DNA of 64,000 nucleotides from Chitinophagales bacterium (GTDB lineage Bacteria; Bacteroidota; Bacteroidia; Chitinophagales; Chitinophagaceae). Of the stretch, positions 35,464 through 46,138 are shown in pieces. Position numbers and translations under genes: made by a program. Position 1 is the stretch's first letter; every line of letters starts with the position of its first letter. The notes under the pieces are model-generated. The model saw only the letters and a program-made list of their open reading frames with translations, did no database searches and was not told where the DNA came from. The stretch spans positions 62,001 to 126,000 of the forward strand of contig JAJPKJ010000012.1 of the NCBI GenBank assembly GCA_021323755.1, read 5' to 3'.

Positions 35464-36795
35464 ATGAACAAGATCCTTATCATTATTCAAAAAGAATATC
35501 TCACGCGCGTTCGCAATAAAACATTTATTATCTCCACTTTTTTATTGCCGGTAGTCCTGGCTTTATTTATTGCCGGCGTTATTTATTTTGCCACGCATAG
35601 TTCAGAAAAAACAACGATCGCTGTTAATGATGTGAGCGGTGATTTTGCCAATAATCTGAAAAGCGATTCTTCTCAGGTAACTTTCGTTTACGATAAAAAT
35701 ATTACTGCTGATAATTTTTCGGCAAACGGTTATAAGGCTGTGCTCATTATTCCAAAATATGACAGCGCTCATAAAGATACGGTCCGCCTCGTTTCTGAAA
35801 AAGAACTGGGACTGCCCACCCAGGAATATGTAAAGAGCCAATTGGGTTCGGCGCTTCAAAAAAAATTATTCAAAGAAAAAAAGTTTGATAAAGATGCTGT
35901 TGATTCCATTTTGCAAACTTCGGTAACGGATGTTTATGAATTCAATGCATACAAACAAAAAGAAGGAAAAATACAGCAATCCAATTTTTGGGCGGCTTAT
36001 GGAATTGGTTTTACAAGCGGCATGATAATATATATTACCATGATGATTTACGGAATGATGGTAATGCGGGGTGTAATGGAAGAAAAGACAAATCGTATTG
36101 CAGAAGTCATGGTCAGCTCGGTAAAACCATTTCAGATGATGATTGGAAAGATTGTCGGTATTGCTGCTGTTGGACTAACCCAATTTCTGATGTGGATAGT
36201 TTTGATACTTGTCATATCATCAGCGGCAACAGCATTTCTTTCGCATGATGCTTTACAACAAGTACAACAGGCAACGCATAATATGCCAAACTCAGGCGTG
36301 GCGCAAGCTGGCGATGCTACTTCGAAGATCTCAGAATTTACACATGCATTCGCCGGAACAAAGTGGATACTTATCGTGTTTTGCTTTATTTTTTATTTTA
36401 CCGGCGGATATCTTTTTTATTCATCATTATTTGCTGCAGTTGGCAGTGTGGTAAATGAAGATATCCAGGAAGCGCAGTCACTTTCACTTCCCCTTACCAT
36501 GCCCATCGTACTTTCATTTGTGATCATGACAACTTCTATATACGCGCCATCTAGCAACTTGTCTGTTTGGGCAAGCATCATTCCATTTAGTTCGCCCATT
36601 ATAATGATGTCGCGTATTCCATTTGGAGTTCCGGGCACGGTTCCATGGTGGCAATTGGGTTTATCAATGGCATTATTAATTGCAGGATTCTTATTTACAT
36701 CATGGCTTGCCGGAAAAATTTATCGCACTGGCATTTTGTTATACGGCAAAAAACCAACATGGAAAGAAATGTTGAAATGGGCTTTTAGAAAGTAG
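35464..36795 (+). CDS. ABC-2 type permease (NatB-like)
   Basis: A protein of 443 residues: an N-terminal TM helix (TFIISTFLLPVVLALFIAGV), a large extracytoplasmic domain of about 150 residues, then five to six TM helices containing MVMRGVMEEKTNRIAEVMVSS, the conserved NatB/ABC2_membrane_3 segment. Forms a transporter with the preceding ATPase. Confidence 0.9.
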   Translation: MNKILIIIQKEYLTRVRNKTFIISTFLLPVVLALFIAGVIYFATHSSEKTTIAVNDVSGDFANNLKSDSSQVTFVYDKNITADNFSANGYKAVLIIPKYDSAHKDTVRLVSEKELGLPTQEYVKSQLGSALQKKLFKEKKFDKDAVDSILQTSVTDVYEFNAYKQKEGKIQQSNFWAAYGIGFTSGMIIYITMMIYGMMVMRGVMEEKTNRIAEVMVSSVKPFQMMIGKIVGIAAVGLTQFLMWIVLILVISSAATAFLSHDALQQVQQATHNMPNSGVAQAGDATSKISEFTHAFAGTKWILIVFCFIFYFTGGYLFYSSLFAAVGSVVNEDIQEAQSLSLPLTMPIVLSFVIMTTSIYAPSSNLSVWASIIPFSSPIIMMSRIPFGVPGTVPWWQLGLSMALLIAGFLFTSWLAGKIYRTGILLYGKKPTWKEMLKWAFRK

Positions 36796-36858
36796 TTCAT
36801 GGTTCGCTGCTTACTATTTTTCATATTTCCTGCATTTTTTTTGACGTAATTTAATGGA

Positions 36859-38205
36859 ATGAAAAAGTTCATGTTCATATTGATAATCTGCACGTTCGTT
36901 ATTCACGTCAATGCTCAGGTAATAATTCAAAAAGACCCGGCAATTGAAAAAATGGTTAGCGAAGTAAATGGGGATAGTCTTAAATCTTACATTAATAAAT
37001 TGGTCGGTTTTGGCACGCGACAAACATTAAGTACAACTTCAGACTCAAAAAGAGGAATTGGCGCCGCAAGAGAATGGATCATTTCTAAATTCAAAGAATT
37101 TGCTGTGACCAACGATCGTATGTCCGTTGAACTGGACAGATGGATATTACCTGCAGATAGCAAACGGGTTGATGTGAATACAGACATGGCAAATGCTTTG
37201 GCTATCTTACACGGAACGGATACAGCCGATAAACGCGTTTTTATTATCAGCGGGCATATGGATAGTCGCATAAGCGATGTAATGAACCGGACAACAGATG
37301 CTCCAGGCGCAAACGATGATGGCAGCGGAACTGCGGCGGTTATTGAATCCGCACGCATATTGAGTAAACATTCTTTTCCCGCAACAATAATTTTTGTTGC
37401 TGTATGTGGAGAAGAACAAGGATTATATGGCAGCACGCATCTTGCGGAACGCGCAAAACAAAATGACTGGCATGTTGAAGCCATGCTTAATAATGATATC
37501 GTTGGAAGCAACAACAGCAACGAAACAAATATTATTGACAACACAAAAGTGCGCGTTTTCAGTGAAGGGTTGCCTGCTGTTGACCTTGAAAAAAAAGCGG
37601 CTTCCATTCGCCAGAATGGCTGGGAGAACGATGGTGCGAGCCGCCAACTGGCTAGATATGTAAAAGAAATTGGCGAACGATATGTTGCTAATCTTGAAGT
37701 GATGATGATTTATCGCAATGATCGTTTTTTGCGAGGCGGTGATCATAATCCATTTGTGCAAAACGGATTTACCGCAGTCCGTATTACAGAAATGAATGAA
37801 AATTATAATCACCAGCACCAGGATGTACGGGTAGAGAAAAATATTCAATATGGCGACCTGCCGGAATTCATGGATTATGAATACCTCAGAAAAAACACCG
37901 CGCTTAACCTTTCCAGTCTTGCAAACCTGGCAAAATCCCCGGCTCTGCCGAAAGATGTAAAAATTGATGTAAGAAATCTGACCAACTTCACCTATCTATA
38001 TTGGAAAGCTTCGCCAACCGGAAAAATAAAAGGCTATTATGTATTGATCCGTGAGACAACTGCTGCCCAATGGCAAAGAAAAATTTTTACGCTTCAAACG
38101 GAAATGCGATTGCCATATTCAAAAGACAATTATTTTTTTGCGGTTCAATCGGTAAGTGAAGATGGAAATGAAAGCCTTCCGGTTATTCCTGCTATCGGAA
38201 GATGA
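36859..38205 (+). CDS. M28-family zinc aminopeptidase, secreted
   Basis: A protein of 448 residues with a signal peptide (KKFMFILIICTFVIHVNAQ). The two-zinc site is complete: His in ISGHMDSR, bridging Asp in PGANDDGSG, catalytic Glu plus zinc Glu in VCGEEQG, Asp in LNNDIVG, and His in NHQHQD. The last about 90 residues (FTYLYWKASPTGKIKGYYVL onwards) form a fibronectin III-like domain. Cleaves N-terminal residues from peptides outside the cytoplasm. Confidence 0.92.
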   Translation: MKKFMFILIICTFVIHVNAQVIIQKDPAIEKMVSEVNGDSLKSYINKLVGFGTRQTLSTTSDSKRGIGAAREWIISKFKEFAVTNDRMSVELDRWILPADSKRVDVNTDMANALAILHGTDTADKRVFIISGHMDSRISDVMNRTTDAPGANDDGSGTAAVIESARILSKHSFPATIIFVAVCGEEQGLYGSTHLAERAKQNDWHVEAMLNNDIVGSNNSNETNIIDNTKVRVFSEGLPAVDLEKKAASIRQNGWENDGASRQLARYVKEIGERYVANLEVMMIYRNDRFLRGGDHNPFVQNGFTAVRITEMNENYNHQHQDVRVEKNIQYGDLPEFMDYEYLRKNTALNLSSLANLAKSPALPKDVKIDVRNLTNFTYLYWKASPTGKIKGYYVLIRETTAAQWQRKIFTLQTEMRLPYSKDNYFFAVQSVSEDGNESLPVIPAIGR

Positions 38206-38343
38206 TTATCTTCTGAAGATCTCCACGCGTTTGCTCAATTGTTAAAATAAAAAAAATCTTTTTACCTCATGCAACATTTTACGAATCACATCGTACTTTT
38301 ATACGAATACTGTCGTAAATGGCTAACTTCTAAAATTTCCCTC

Positions 38344-39219
38344 ATGTCATTTCAATTAAAAGCAAAACACTGGCTTGTAGCTATAGTGCCTACTGGCATT
38401 GCTATTACAGCCATTGCCTGGCAAAATTCAGGCGCAGGAAACAATAATAATTTTTATGATCCTCAGGATACTGTACCGGCAAAGCATCGTCAAAAATCAA
38501 TGCGAAATGAAGATACCAATCAAAAAGATATAGACCGAGAGATGCGGAAACTTGATGATGCTTTGAATACCATTGATACAAAAGTTGACAAGATCAATTG
38601 GGAAGAGATCCAAAAACAGGTTCAATCTTCCATGGAAAAAGCAAATGAGGAAATGAAAAATCACCAGGTAGATATGGAACAGATTCAGAAACAGATTGAT
38701 GAATCTATTAAAAATATCGATTTTGACAAGATCAAAGAAGAAACGGCAATTGCCTTGCAGCACGTAAAAGAAGATATAGACATTAATAAAATAAATGCAG
38801 AAGTGCAACGTGCCTTAACGGAAGCGAGAAAGGAAATTAATAATGATGAGATACGCAAAAGTATTGATGAAGCGAAGAAGGTTAATATGGACGAAGTGAA
38901 AAAAGCAATTGAAGAAGCAAAAAACGAGATGGAAAAAGATAAAGTGAACATGAAAGAAGAAATGGGTAAAGCAAAGCAAGAAATTAAAAAGGCGAAAGAC
39001 GAATTAAAAGGGTATAAGAGAATGTTGGATGATATGGAGAAGGAAGGTTTGATCAATACCAACCAAGATTACAGTGTTGAATATAAAGATGGAGAATTGT
39101 TTATTAACGGTCAAAAGCAATCCCAGGACCTGGAGAAGAAATATAAAGACTATTTCAAGAAAGACAATATAAAAATTTATAAAAAGAATGGAGAGTTTAA
39201 CATCACAAATGATGATTAA
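38344..39219 (+). CDS. Membrane-anchored coiled-coil protein
   Basis: About 291 residues from ATG 38344 (MSFQLKAKHWLVAIVPTGIA); an upstream in-frame ATG at 38269 is less likely. One N-terminal TM helix, then about 170 residues of highly charged helix with a recurring pattern of lysines and glutamates (EEIQKQVQSSMEKANEEMKN, INKINAEVQRALTEARKEIN, EEAKNEMEKDKVNMKEEMGK). The C-terminus is a short globular part (YKDGELFINGQKQSQDLEKK). Similar proteins in Bacteroidota often accompany anti-sigma factors; no such neighbour here. Function unknown. Confidence 0.7.
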   Translation: MSFQLKAKHWLVAIVPTGIAITAIAWQNSGAGNNNNFYDPQDTVPAKHRQKSMRNEDTNQKDIDREMRKLDDALNTIDTKVDKINWEEIQKQVQSSMEKANEEMKNHQVDMEQIQKQIDESIKNIDFDKIKEETAIALQHVKEDIDINKINAEVQRALTEARKEINNDEIRKSIDEAKKVNMDEVKKAIEEAKNEMEKDKVNMKEEMGKAKQEIKKAKDELKGYKRMLDDMEKEGLINTNQDYSVEYKDGELFINGQKQSQDLEKKYKDYFKKDNIKIYKKNGEFNITNDD

Positions 39220-39240
39220 ACCCCTCTCATGTGTAGTAGA

Positions 39241-39276
39241 AAAAACGGGACTGTTCTCAGCCCCGTTTTATTTTTT
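39241..39276. terminator. Bidirectional terminator
   Basis: Arms AAAACGGG and CCCCGTTTT around a short loop, with a T run on the plus side and A run on the other, placed between the convergent coiled-coil and carboxypeptidase-regulatory-like genes. Confidence 0.8.
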
Positions 39277-39295
39277 ATAAGAACAATAATTTTTA

Positions 39296-39700
39296 TCAGT
39301 TCATTTCCAGCATCCTTAATAAAGGATATTCACTTTCTTCTGCATTCGCATCATTGCTTTCCGGCAGAAATTCAATATTAACTTTAATGCTCGTTTTTTC
39401 TTTTACTAAAACTCCCGCTTTTTTGAAAGACTGGTAACCTTTTTTATCAAATTGAATATTAACCTGCGTTGCAGGTAATTGTGTAAAGCTGAAATAACCA
39501 TCAGCATCCGTAGTAACTTCTTTTGACATATTTACGCCCGGAACAGTTGCAGAAACAACCACTCCCTGAACGGGTTTTTTTGTAACGGCATCGGTAACAT
39601 AACCGTGCAGGCAAATTTCTGATTTACCATCACTGGCTTTTACATACATAAAAGCGCAAAGGAGTAAGGCGGCCAGCAAGGAGATTTTGATCTTTTTCAT
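39296..39700 (-). CDS. Secreted carboxypeptidase-regulatory-like domain protein
   Basis: A protein of 134 residues with signal peptide (MKKIKISLLAALLLCAFMYVKAS). A single CarboxypepD_reg-type beta-sandwich follows: LHGYVTDAVTKKPVQGVVVS, TDADGYFSFTQLPA, FDKKGYQSFKK. In larger proteins this domain leads TonB receptors; alone it may bind envelope components. Acidic C-terminal tail (ESNDANAEESE). Confidence 0.8.
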   Translation of the reverse strand: MKKIKISLLAALLLCAFMYVKASDGKSEICLHGYVTDAVTKKPVQGVVVSATVPGVNMSKEVTTDADGYFSFTQLPATQVNIQFDKKGYQSFKKAGVLVKEKTSIKVNIEFLPESNDANAEESEYPLLRMLEMN

Positions 39701-39709
39701 AAAACAGTT

Positions 39710-40663
39710 TTACAATTTACATATTGGTTGAGATAAGGCTTCTGCAAACTCTGACCAGATATTCTGAACAATTTTTGCAGCGGGTAAAATATTTTTTATT
39801 AAAATGCTCGATTGTCCAATTTCCAATTCGCCCTCTTCCAGGTTTCCCTCAAACATTCCTTTTTTTGCGCGTCCTTTTCCGAGAAGTTCAGTCAATCTTT
39901 CTTTTGAAGCCCCGGTTAATTCTGCGTTTTGGACCTCCTGAAAAAACTTATTTTTGATCAGGCGAACAGGAGTAAGTTGCTTTAGCGTTAGTAAAGTATC
40001 GCCTTCACTTGCCTTGATCACGGCTTCCTTGAATTGAATATGTGATGAAGCCTCTTCACTTGCCACAAATCGACTTCCAAACTGTGCACCCTCAGCTCCT
40101 AATACCATAGTCGCTAACATCTGCCTTCCTGTTGCAATTCCGCCAGCTGAAATTACCGGAATTTTTACACTATTGCAAACCGCCGGTACCAAAACCAAAG
40201 TTGTTGTTTCTTCCCGACCATTATGTCCGCCGGCCTCAAAACCTTCAGCCACAACCGCATCGCATCCGGCATCCTCTGCTTTCTTGGCGAATTTGCTGCT
40301 GCTTACAACGTGAACTACACTTATACCATTACTCTTTAAGACGCTCGTCCACGTGTTCGGGTTACCGGCAGAAGTAAAAATAATTTTTATTTCTTCTTTT
40401 ATAATGATATCAATGTGTTTGCCGATATCGGGGTAGAGCAACGGTACATTAACGCCAAAAGGTTTGTTGGTAGCTGCTTTGCACTTACGGATATGTTCTT
40501 CTAAGACATTCGGATACATGCTTCCGCTGCCTATTAATCCTAACCCCCCGGAATTACTTACTGCACTTGCCAGGCGCCAGCCACTTGCCCAAACCATTCC
40601 AGCCTGAATAATGGGATAATCAATCTTAAACAATTGTGTAATGCGATTGGAAAAAGCAATCAT
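39710..40663 (-). CDS. Nitronate monooxygenase/FabK-like flavoprotein
   Basis: A protein of 317 residues with FMN TIM-barrel fold. PIIQAGMVWASG at the N-terminus, the phosphate-binding VISAGGIATGRQ, VAEGFEAGGHNG (His of the active-site loop), and GAQFGSRFVAS are the hallmarks of the 2-nitropropane dioxygenase/FabK family. FabK (enoyl-ACP reductase) and nitronate monooxygenase cannot be separated by eye; no fatty-acid genes are adjacent. Confidence 0.88.
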   Translation of the reverse strand: MIAFSNRITQLFKIDYPIIQAGMVWASGWRLASAVSNSGGLGLIGSGSMYPNVLEEHIRKCKAATNKPFGVNVPLLYPDIGKHIDIIIKEEIKIIFTSAGNPNTWTSVLKSNGISVVHVVSSSKFAKKAEDAGCDAVVAEGFEAGGHNGREETTTLVLVPAVCNSVKIPVISAGGIATGRQMLATMVLGAEGAQFGSRFVASEEASSHIQFKEAVIKASEGDTLLTLKQLTPVRLIKNKFFQEVQNAELTGASKERLTELLGKGRAKKGMFEGNLEEGELEIGQSSILIKNILPAAKIVQNIWSEFAEALSQPICKL

Positions 40664-40731
40664 ATTAATGTATGATTTGAAGATTTCTGACTCTGAGATT
40701 TAACCGGAACGAATTTTTCGGCAGTACATCA

Positions 40732-41730
40732 TCAGCTTTCCCCCAGATCTATTTCCGTATTATCGCCGATGTTGAGGCTCCGGCTTTCGCCTTTTACTTC
40801 TGTATCGCTTCCGATCAATGATTGCGTTAAAACGATATCGTATAAATTGGCAAAAGAACCGATGATGGAATCTTTAATGATCGAATAGTTGACGATTGTT
40901 TTTTCTCCGATGGCAACATTCGGTCCAACAATGGAATTCTTAATGTCGCAGCCTGCGGCAATGCTTACCGGTTCAATTATAATGGTATTTTCAAACTGGT
41001 GCTCGGGGTTAATATTGCTTCCGAATTTCTTCAACAGTTTCGCATTCGATTCTATCAATGTTTCTTTTCTCCCACAATCAAACCAGTTTTGTACTTTGAA
41101 GGATTGAAATTTTGCGCCACTTTTTATCATGCATTCAATCGCATCGGTCAAGTTATATTCCCCATAACTCGTTACCTGTTCGCGCATATTATTTTCAAGA
41201 CAATTAAAAAGAAAAGCAGTTTCTTTTATCCGATAAATCCCAACCAGGGCCATATTCGATTTTGGAATTTGCGGCTTCTCGACTACGCGACTGATATTAC
41301 CATGCTCATCAATTTCCGCAACGCCAAATGTGCGGGGATCATCAACACGCTTAACGCCCAATAACGAATGCGGATTATCAATTACTTCTTTAACATTGTA
41401 CTCGCAAATAGTATCGCCAAGCACGATAAAAACCTCATCTTCACCAACAATGCGTCGGGTCAATAAAATAGCATGACCGATTCCATGTCTTTCGTTCTGA
41501 TAAACAAAATGAGTAGTGAGCTCAGGATATTTTTCTTTCACATAGTCATGAATTTTTTCTCCCAGGTATCCTACGATAAAAATGAATTCATTAATACCAG
41601 CTTCCTGCAATTGATCAACAATAATGCTCAATATTGTCTTACCGGCAAGAGGAATCAACGCCTTTGGTTGTGTATATGTATGCGGTCGCAGTTTAGTGCC
41701 TGCGCCGGCTACAGGAATAATAGCTTTCAT
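40732..41730 (-). CDS. Sugar nucleotidyltransferase
   Basis: A protein of 332 residues. N-terminal NTP-transferase domain begins IIPVAGAGTKLRPHTYTQPK (the GxGTxLRPxT and PK signature). The last about 90 residues form a left-handed beta-helix (SIAAGCDIKNSIVGPNVAIG, IVNYSIIKDSIIG), as in glucose-1-phosphate thymidylyltransferase long forms and mannose-1-phosphate guanylyltransferases. Supplies activated sugar for glycans; exact sugar unknown. Confidence 0.9.
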   Translation of the reverse strand: MKAIIPVAGAGTKLRPHTYTQPKALIPLAGKTILSIIVDQLQEAGINEFIFIVGYLGEKIHDYVKEKYPELTTHFVYQNERHGIGHAILLTRRIVGEDEVFIVLGDTICEYNVKEVIDNPHSLLGVKRVDDPRTFGVAEIDEHGNISRVVEKPQIPKSNMALVGIYRIKETAFLFNCLENNMREQVTSYGEYNLTDAIECMIKSGAKFQSFKVQNWFDCGRKETLIESNAKLLKKFGSNINPEHQFENTIIIEPVSIAAGCDIKNSIVGPNVAIGEKTIVNYSIIKDSIIGSFANLYDIVLTQSLIGSDTEVKGESRSLNIGDNTEIDLGES

Positions 41731-41893
41731 GCTCGCTTGTTGGTTTTACCATATTTAATTAATGGTAATCATCACTTCAATTAACTGTCATTACCACATA
41801 AAACGTAACAGCTTTTAAAAAAGCGTGTGAAAATACTGAATTTATTTTTAAGTTAACGATTGAACGTTTGCAATAAATCCTGAATCTTCTTCC

Positions 41894-41923
41894 TTGCAGC
41901 TTCTTTGTTACTCCCTATATTTG
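41894..41923 (+). promoter_or_regulatory. Bacteroidota-type promoter of glyA
   Basis: TTG (41894-41896), 19-bp spacer, TATATTTG (41916-41923). Spacing and both boxes fit the TTTG-N19-TAnnTTTG promoter pattern. The transcript would start near 41930, about 90 bp before the glyA start. Confidence 0.65.
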
Positions 41924-42019
41924 CGAAAATATTTTTTGTTGACCGGCATTTGAATGATTATTCAATATTGCTATGTCACAAGCTTCGACATTAATACCAT
42001 TAATCATCATAATCAGTTC

Positions 42020-43297
42020 ATGCAAAAAGATACTGTAGTTTTCAATCTCATCAATAAGGAACTCGAGCGCCAGCGCCGCGGAATTGAATTAATTGCATCG
42101 GAAAATTTTGCTTCCCTTCAAGTCGTTCAGTCAATGGGCAATGTAATGACCAACAAATATGCAGAAGGTTATCCCGGCAGAAGGTACTATGGCGGCTGCG
42201 AAGTTGTTGATGAATGTGAACAATTGGCTATTGATCGTTTGAAAGAGATTTTCAGTTGCGAATATGCAAATGTGCAGCCACACAGCGGCGCACAAGCCAA
42301 TGCTGCATTAATGCTTTCGATCTTACAACCTGGGGATAAGATATTGGGCTTGGATCTGAGCATGGGCGGACATCTCACGCACGGCTCGCCCGTAAATTTT
42401 TCGGGCAAATTATATCATCCTGTTTTTTATGGCGTAAAAAAAGAAACCGGGCTAGTTGATTATGATATGATGGAAGAAGTTGCAAAAAAAGAAAAGCCGA
42501 AATTGATCATTTGCGGTGCATCTGCATATAGTCGTGATTGGGATTATCCGCGCATCAGAGAAATTGCCGACAGCGTAAGCGCGTTTGTCATGTGCGATAT
42601 GGCGCATCCTGCAGGGTTGATCGCAAAAAATCTATTGAACTCTCCATTCGATCATTGTCATTTTGTAACCTCAACCACGCACAAAACTTTACGCGGTCCC
42701 CGGGGTGGCATCATCCTCATGAAAAAAGACTTTGAAAATACTTTTGGATTGAAAGATGTGAAAGGGAATACGCGTATGATGAGTAATTTGGTTGATATGG
42801 CAGTGTTTCCCGGCACCCAGGGCGGTCCCCTTGAACACATTATTGCATCAAAAGCCATTTCATTCGGAGAGATTTTGAGTGATGATTTTACGGTTTATGC
42901 AAAACAAATTATTGTTAACGCTGCCAGTATGTCCAACGCATTTTTAGAAAAAGGATACAATATTGTTTCCGGCGGAACAGATAATCATTTAATGCTGATA
43001 GATCTTCGCAATAAAAATATCAGTGGTAAAAAGGCAGAAGGTGTATTGGGTAAAGCAGATATTACCGTAAATAAAAATATGGTTCCTTTTGACGATAAAA
43101 GCGCATTTGTGACTTCCGGAGTTCGTGTTGGTGTGCCTGCAATCACCACACGTGGTATGAAAGAAGAGCACATGAATACGGTGGTGAATTTTATTGATGA
43201 TGCACTCATGAACGCTGATAATGAAACTCATCTGGAATCAATCCGGCATCATGTAAATTCATTCATGCAGCAATTCCCGCTTTACCCCGAGCTATAA
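42020..43297 (+). CDS. glyA: Serine hydroxymethyltransferase
   Basis: A protein of 425 residues from ATG 42020 ([20 protein letters not shown]); an in-frame ATG 66 bp upstream would add residues foreign to the family. PLP-binding Lys222 sits in [23 protein letters not shown] and [15 protein letters not shown] are the standard N-terminal signatures. Converts serine and tetrahydrofolate to glycine and 5,10-methylene-THF. Its 3' end overlaps the convergent CHAT gene by 35 bp. Confidence 0.98.
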   Translation: MQKDTVVFNLINKELERQRRGIELIASENFASLQVVQSMGNVMTNKYAEGYPGRRYYGGCEVVDECEQLAIDRLKEIFSCEYANVQPHSGAQANAALMLSILQPGDKILGLDLSMGGHLTHGSPVNFSGKLYHPVFYGVKKETGLVDYDMMEEVAKKEKPKLIICGASAYSRDWDYPRIREIADSVSAFVMCDMAHPAGLIAKNLLNSPFDHCHFVTSTTHKTLRGPRGGIILMKKDFENTFGLKDVKGNTRMMSNLVDMAVFPGTQGGPLEHIIASKAISFGEILSDDFTVYAKQIIVNAASMSNAFLEKGYNIVSGGTDNHLMLIDLRNKNISGKKAEGVLGKADITVNKNMVPFDDKSAFVTSGVRVGVPAITTRGMKEEHMNTVVNFIDDALMNADNETHLESIRHHVNSFMQQFPLYPEL

Positions 43298-46100
43298 AAT
43301 ATTTTGCGGTAAAGAAAAATACCAGGCAAACTGCGACCGATAAAAGCAAAACGCTCCATGAAAAATTATGGTGCAACTCAATTGGGTCAGTTTTTCCTAC
43401 CAATATGGCTGCAGCCCAATAATAAGGCAGCGAGCTCCCTTTTGTGCCCGTTTGTATAAACTCTTTTTTTGCCTTTTGTAATGCAATGTCTAAGGGCAAT
43501 CCCTGGGCGAGATATTTGTAGAAAAGTTCGGTGATCTTGTAGGTGGACTGATCATCAACAGACCACAAATTAGTTATAGAAGAAGGAACACCCAAGGCGG
43601 CAAATCCACGGTTGAAGCTGAACACCCCTTCGCCGCGATACAGTTGACCGTTGGCGGTTTCACAGGCAGACAAGACAATGAGTTTCGTGGAAGGTTTGTT
43701 TTCGGGAATTAATTCAGACAGAAATAAAGCGGAGTCTCCAAAAAAAATAACCGGCTCATGGTTGGCGCTCGAGTCTGATGAATGGGTATATAACTGAATT
43801 ACTGCAAATTTTGAAAACTGCGTGATGAAATTATTTTTTGAAGCCTTATCAAAAATGTAATCGTCTGAGGTGCCAAAATAGTCTTCAATTCTTTTTAATG
43901 ACAGATCACTTCCCTTTAAAGAAGGCAGAGAAAGGGATGATGTATATCTTACCGGCGCAAAACCGAGAAAATTTTGATTGCTCCGGGAATTGGACTCACT
44001 AAAATCATTTAGTAAGAATCTTGCCGAATAAGTATAACTGACTGCATGATCATTCAGAAAATAATCCGGCGATTGAAAATCAGCATTGGTTACCAATGAT
44101 TCAAATGGAAAAAATTGGTCATCAAGAGAAATAATAATGCGATTGTCGGTCAAAGGCATATTTCCGAAAATCAATTCATATAAATGCGATGCTGTTTTAT
44201 TGAATTCATAATAATGACTGTTTAATTCGCTGCCATTTGAAATGTAAGTGATATATTTCTTTGTCGTACTGTCAAAATCAGATTTGTTTATTTTGCTTAA
44301 AATGGTTTTTGATTGGGTAATGAATAATGCATAAATGTTGTTGTCCCCGTCAAACAGCTCCAAAAAAAGCTGGTTGTTTTTTGATAGTTTCCCGTACACA
44401 TTTTGCAAATTAATGGTCGCCGTGTCAATAAAATTTTGATAATAAAGCGGATTTTCTGTTTTCACCAATTCCTGCAACCTTATCATTTCTTCATTCTGAC
44501 TAAAATAGAGCGATTGTAGACTGTCGTATTGTTTTGAAGAAGGAGATGCGTTTTTTAATTCATTTTCTGATTTAATTTTTTTCTTTCGAACCTCTGAAAG
44601 CCGGAAGATGTCGGTTTTATTCATCCATTGCTGTTCATTGAGTTGATCATTTAGCAAAACAGCCCTGCTTTTTTCAAAAAAATAAAATGCATTTTGAGTA
44701 TTTTTTGCCTTGTAACAAGCTTCAATGGCATCTTCATATAATTCACGCGCTGTGCTTCGCCAAAAAAGTTTCGATTGTTCTTCTGATTGCTCGGTTTTGA
44801 TCTTATCAAAGAGGCGGTCCGCTATTTTATAGAACCTGATCGCCTCATCAATATCTTTTGATTGTTTGGTAGCATTAAATTTTTGCAGAATGATATGACC
44901 TTTATTATTTAACAGATCGGTCAAATAATATATTTTACTTGCTTTGATGAATTCGCTCAATGAGCTTCGCAACAGATCATTCTCATCTATCCCTGGTTTT
45001 AACTGATCAAATGCCAATTGAATATATTGTAATGCAGAATCATAATATCCTTTGTCAGCATAAATAACTGCAATATTGATAAACTCCGGAATTGATTCAG
45101 TGGCATCCATATTTTTTTGTTCTGAATTCTTTGAAGAATACAGAAGTGCTTTTCGATAAAATACCATTGCATTATCCCTGTCATGTAAATGCCAGTAGTA
45201 AATTTTAAGACCGATAAGGTTCAATATAACTTTACATTGAATGGTATCGTGTCGTTTCTTGTTAAACTGGAAAGATTGGTTGTAATAATCTAATGCCTGT
45301 TTGAAATTGTTCTTACTCACTTCTACTTCTGCCAACTGTAAATACAGGATACCCAAATAATTTTTCATCCCGGTTTCTTCATACTCTTTGATTTTATTGT
45401 GAAGAATACTTTCCGAAATAGCAGTCTCGTTCAATGCCAATAGCGCATTTGCCTGCCAATGGGTTCCGTCGGAAACATAAGCCAATCCTGCTTCACGTTC
45501 ATTAACCCCGCCACTAGTGGAGTAGTCTTTTGCAAGCTTCTCATATTTGACTGTAATATTGATGCAACGCTGGTAATCGCCAATATCATAATAATATTGT
45601 GCTTCCGTGGACATCGCATTTAAAGCGTAAAGGTCAATGGTGTTGAGCCTGATTGCAATCGCACCGCAACTGTCAAGCGCTTTGATCTTATCGGTAATTC
45701 TGTGTAAAGAATCATAAACTACTGAGAGAAGGTAATAGCACCTGATCTTATGTTTTTGGTTTGCCACAGATCTATCCGAACTGGCATCAATGATGTTGAT
45801 TGACTGAATCTCATATTGCAGCGCTTTAAGAAGCTCATCGTGTTTGAGGGCATACCTGCCAATAGATAATGCAAGAAAAGATCTGGTTGAGTCCGAAATG
45901 CCAGAGTAACTATTTATTTTGATTTCGTATTTGGATACTTCATTTAATTTATCAACGATGGAAATGGTTGTGGAATTCCATAGATAATTAAGCTTGTTCC
46001 ATAAGGAATCATTGTCGGGAGATTGCCCCGACAATGATATTACTACCATCAAATTAATTCCAATCAGAACAATTTTTCTTTTTGCATATTTCATATGCAA
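43263..46100 (-). CDS. TPR-CHAT caspase-like protease, membrane-anchored
   Basis: A protein of 945 residues. Signal peptide or anchor at residues 1-25, a TPR region over about residues 60-480 ([36 protein letters not shown]), then a CHAT domain of about 250 residues. The likely catalytic dyad is His773 ([10 protein letters not shown]) and Cys813 ([10 protein letters not shown]). [20 protein letters not shown] and [11 protein letters not shown] are further CHAT marks. A TM helix (residues about 914-935) ends the protein. Last gene of an operon with a sigma factor, an anti-sigma-like protein and a small protein. Confidence 0.9.
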   Translation of the reverse strand: MHMKYAKRKIVLIGINLMVVISLSGQSPDNDSLWNKLNYLWNSTTISIVDKLNEVSKYEIKINSYSGISDSTRSFLALSIGRYALKHDELLKALQYEIQSINIIDASSDRSVANQKHKIRCYYLLSVVYDSLHRITDKIKALDSCGAIAIRLNTIDLYALNAMSTEAQYYYDIGDYQRCINITVKYEKLAKDYSTSGGVNEREAGLAYVSDGTHWQANALLALNETAISESILHNKIKEYEETGMKNYLGILYLQLAEVEVSKNNFKQALDYYNQSFQFNKKRHDTIQCKVILNLIGLKIYYWHLHDRDNAMVFYRKALLYSSKNSEQKNMDATESIPEFINIAVIYADKGYYDSALQYIQLAFDQLKPGIDENDLLRSSLSEFIKASKIYYLTDLLNNKGHIILQKFNATKQSKDIDEAIRFYKIADRLFDKIKTEQSEEQSKLFWRSTARELYEDAIEACYKAKNTQNAFYFFEKSRAVLLNDQLNEQQWMNKTDIFRLSEVRKKKIKSENELKNASPSSKQYDSLQSLYFSQNEEMIRLQELVKTENPLYYQNFIDTATINLQNVYGKLSKNNQLFLELFDGDNNIYALFITQSKTILSKINKSDFDSTTKKYITYISNGSELNSHYYEFNKTASHLYELIFGNMPLTDNRIIISLDDQFFPFESLVTNADFQSPDYFLNDHAVSYTYSARFLLNDFSESNSRSNQNFLGFAPVRYTSSLSLPSLKGSDLSLKRIEDYFGTSDDYIFDKASKNNFITQFSKFAVIQLYTHSSDSSANHEPVIFFGDSALFLSELIPENKPSTKLIVLSACETANGQLYRGEGVFSFNRGFAALGVPSSITNLWSVDDQSTYKITELFYKYLAQGLPLDIALQKAKKEFIQTGTKGSSLPYYWAAAILVGKTDPIELHHNFSWSVLLLSVAVCLVFFFTAKYFIARGKAGIAA

Positions 46101-46138
46101 CGAGATATTTTTTTGATCATTATTGCCAATGAAAGCTA

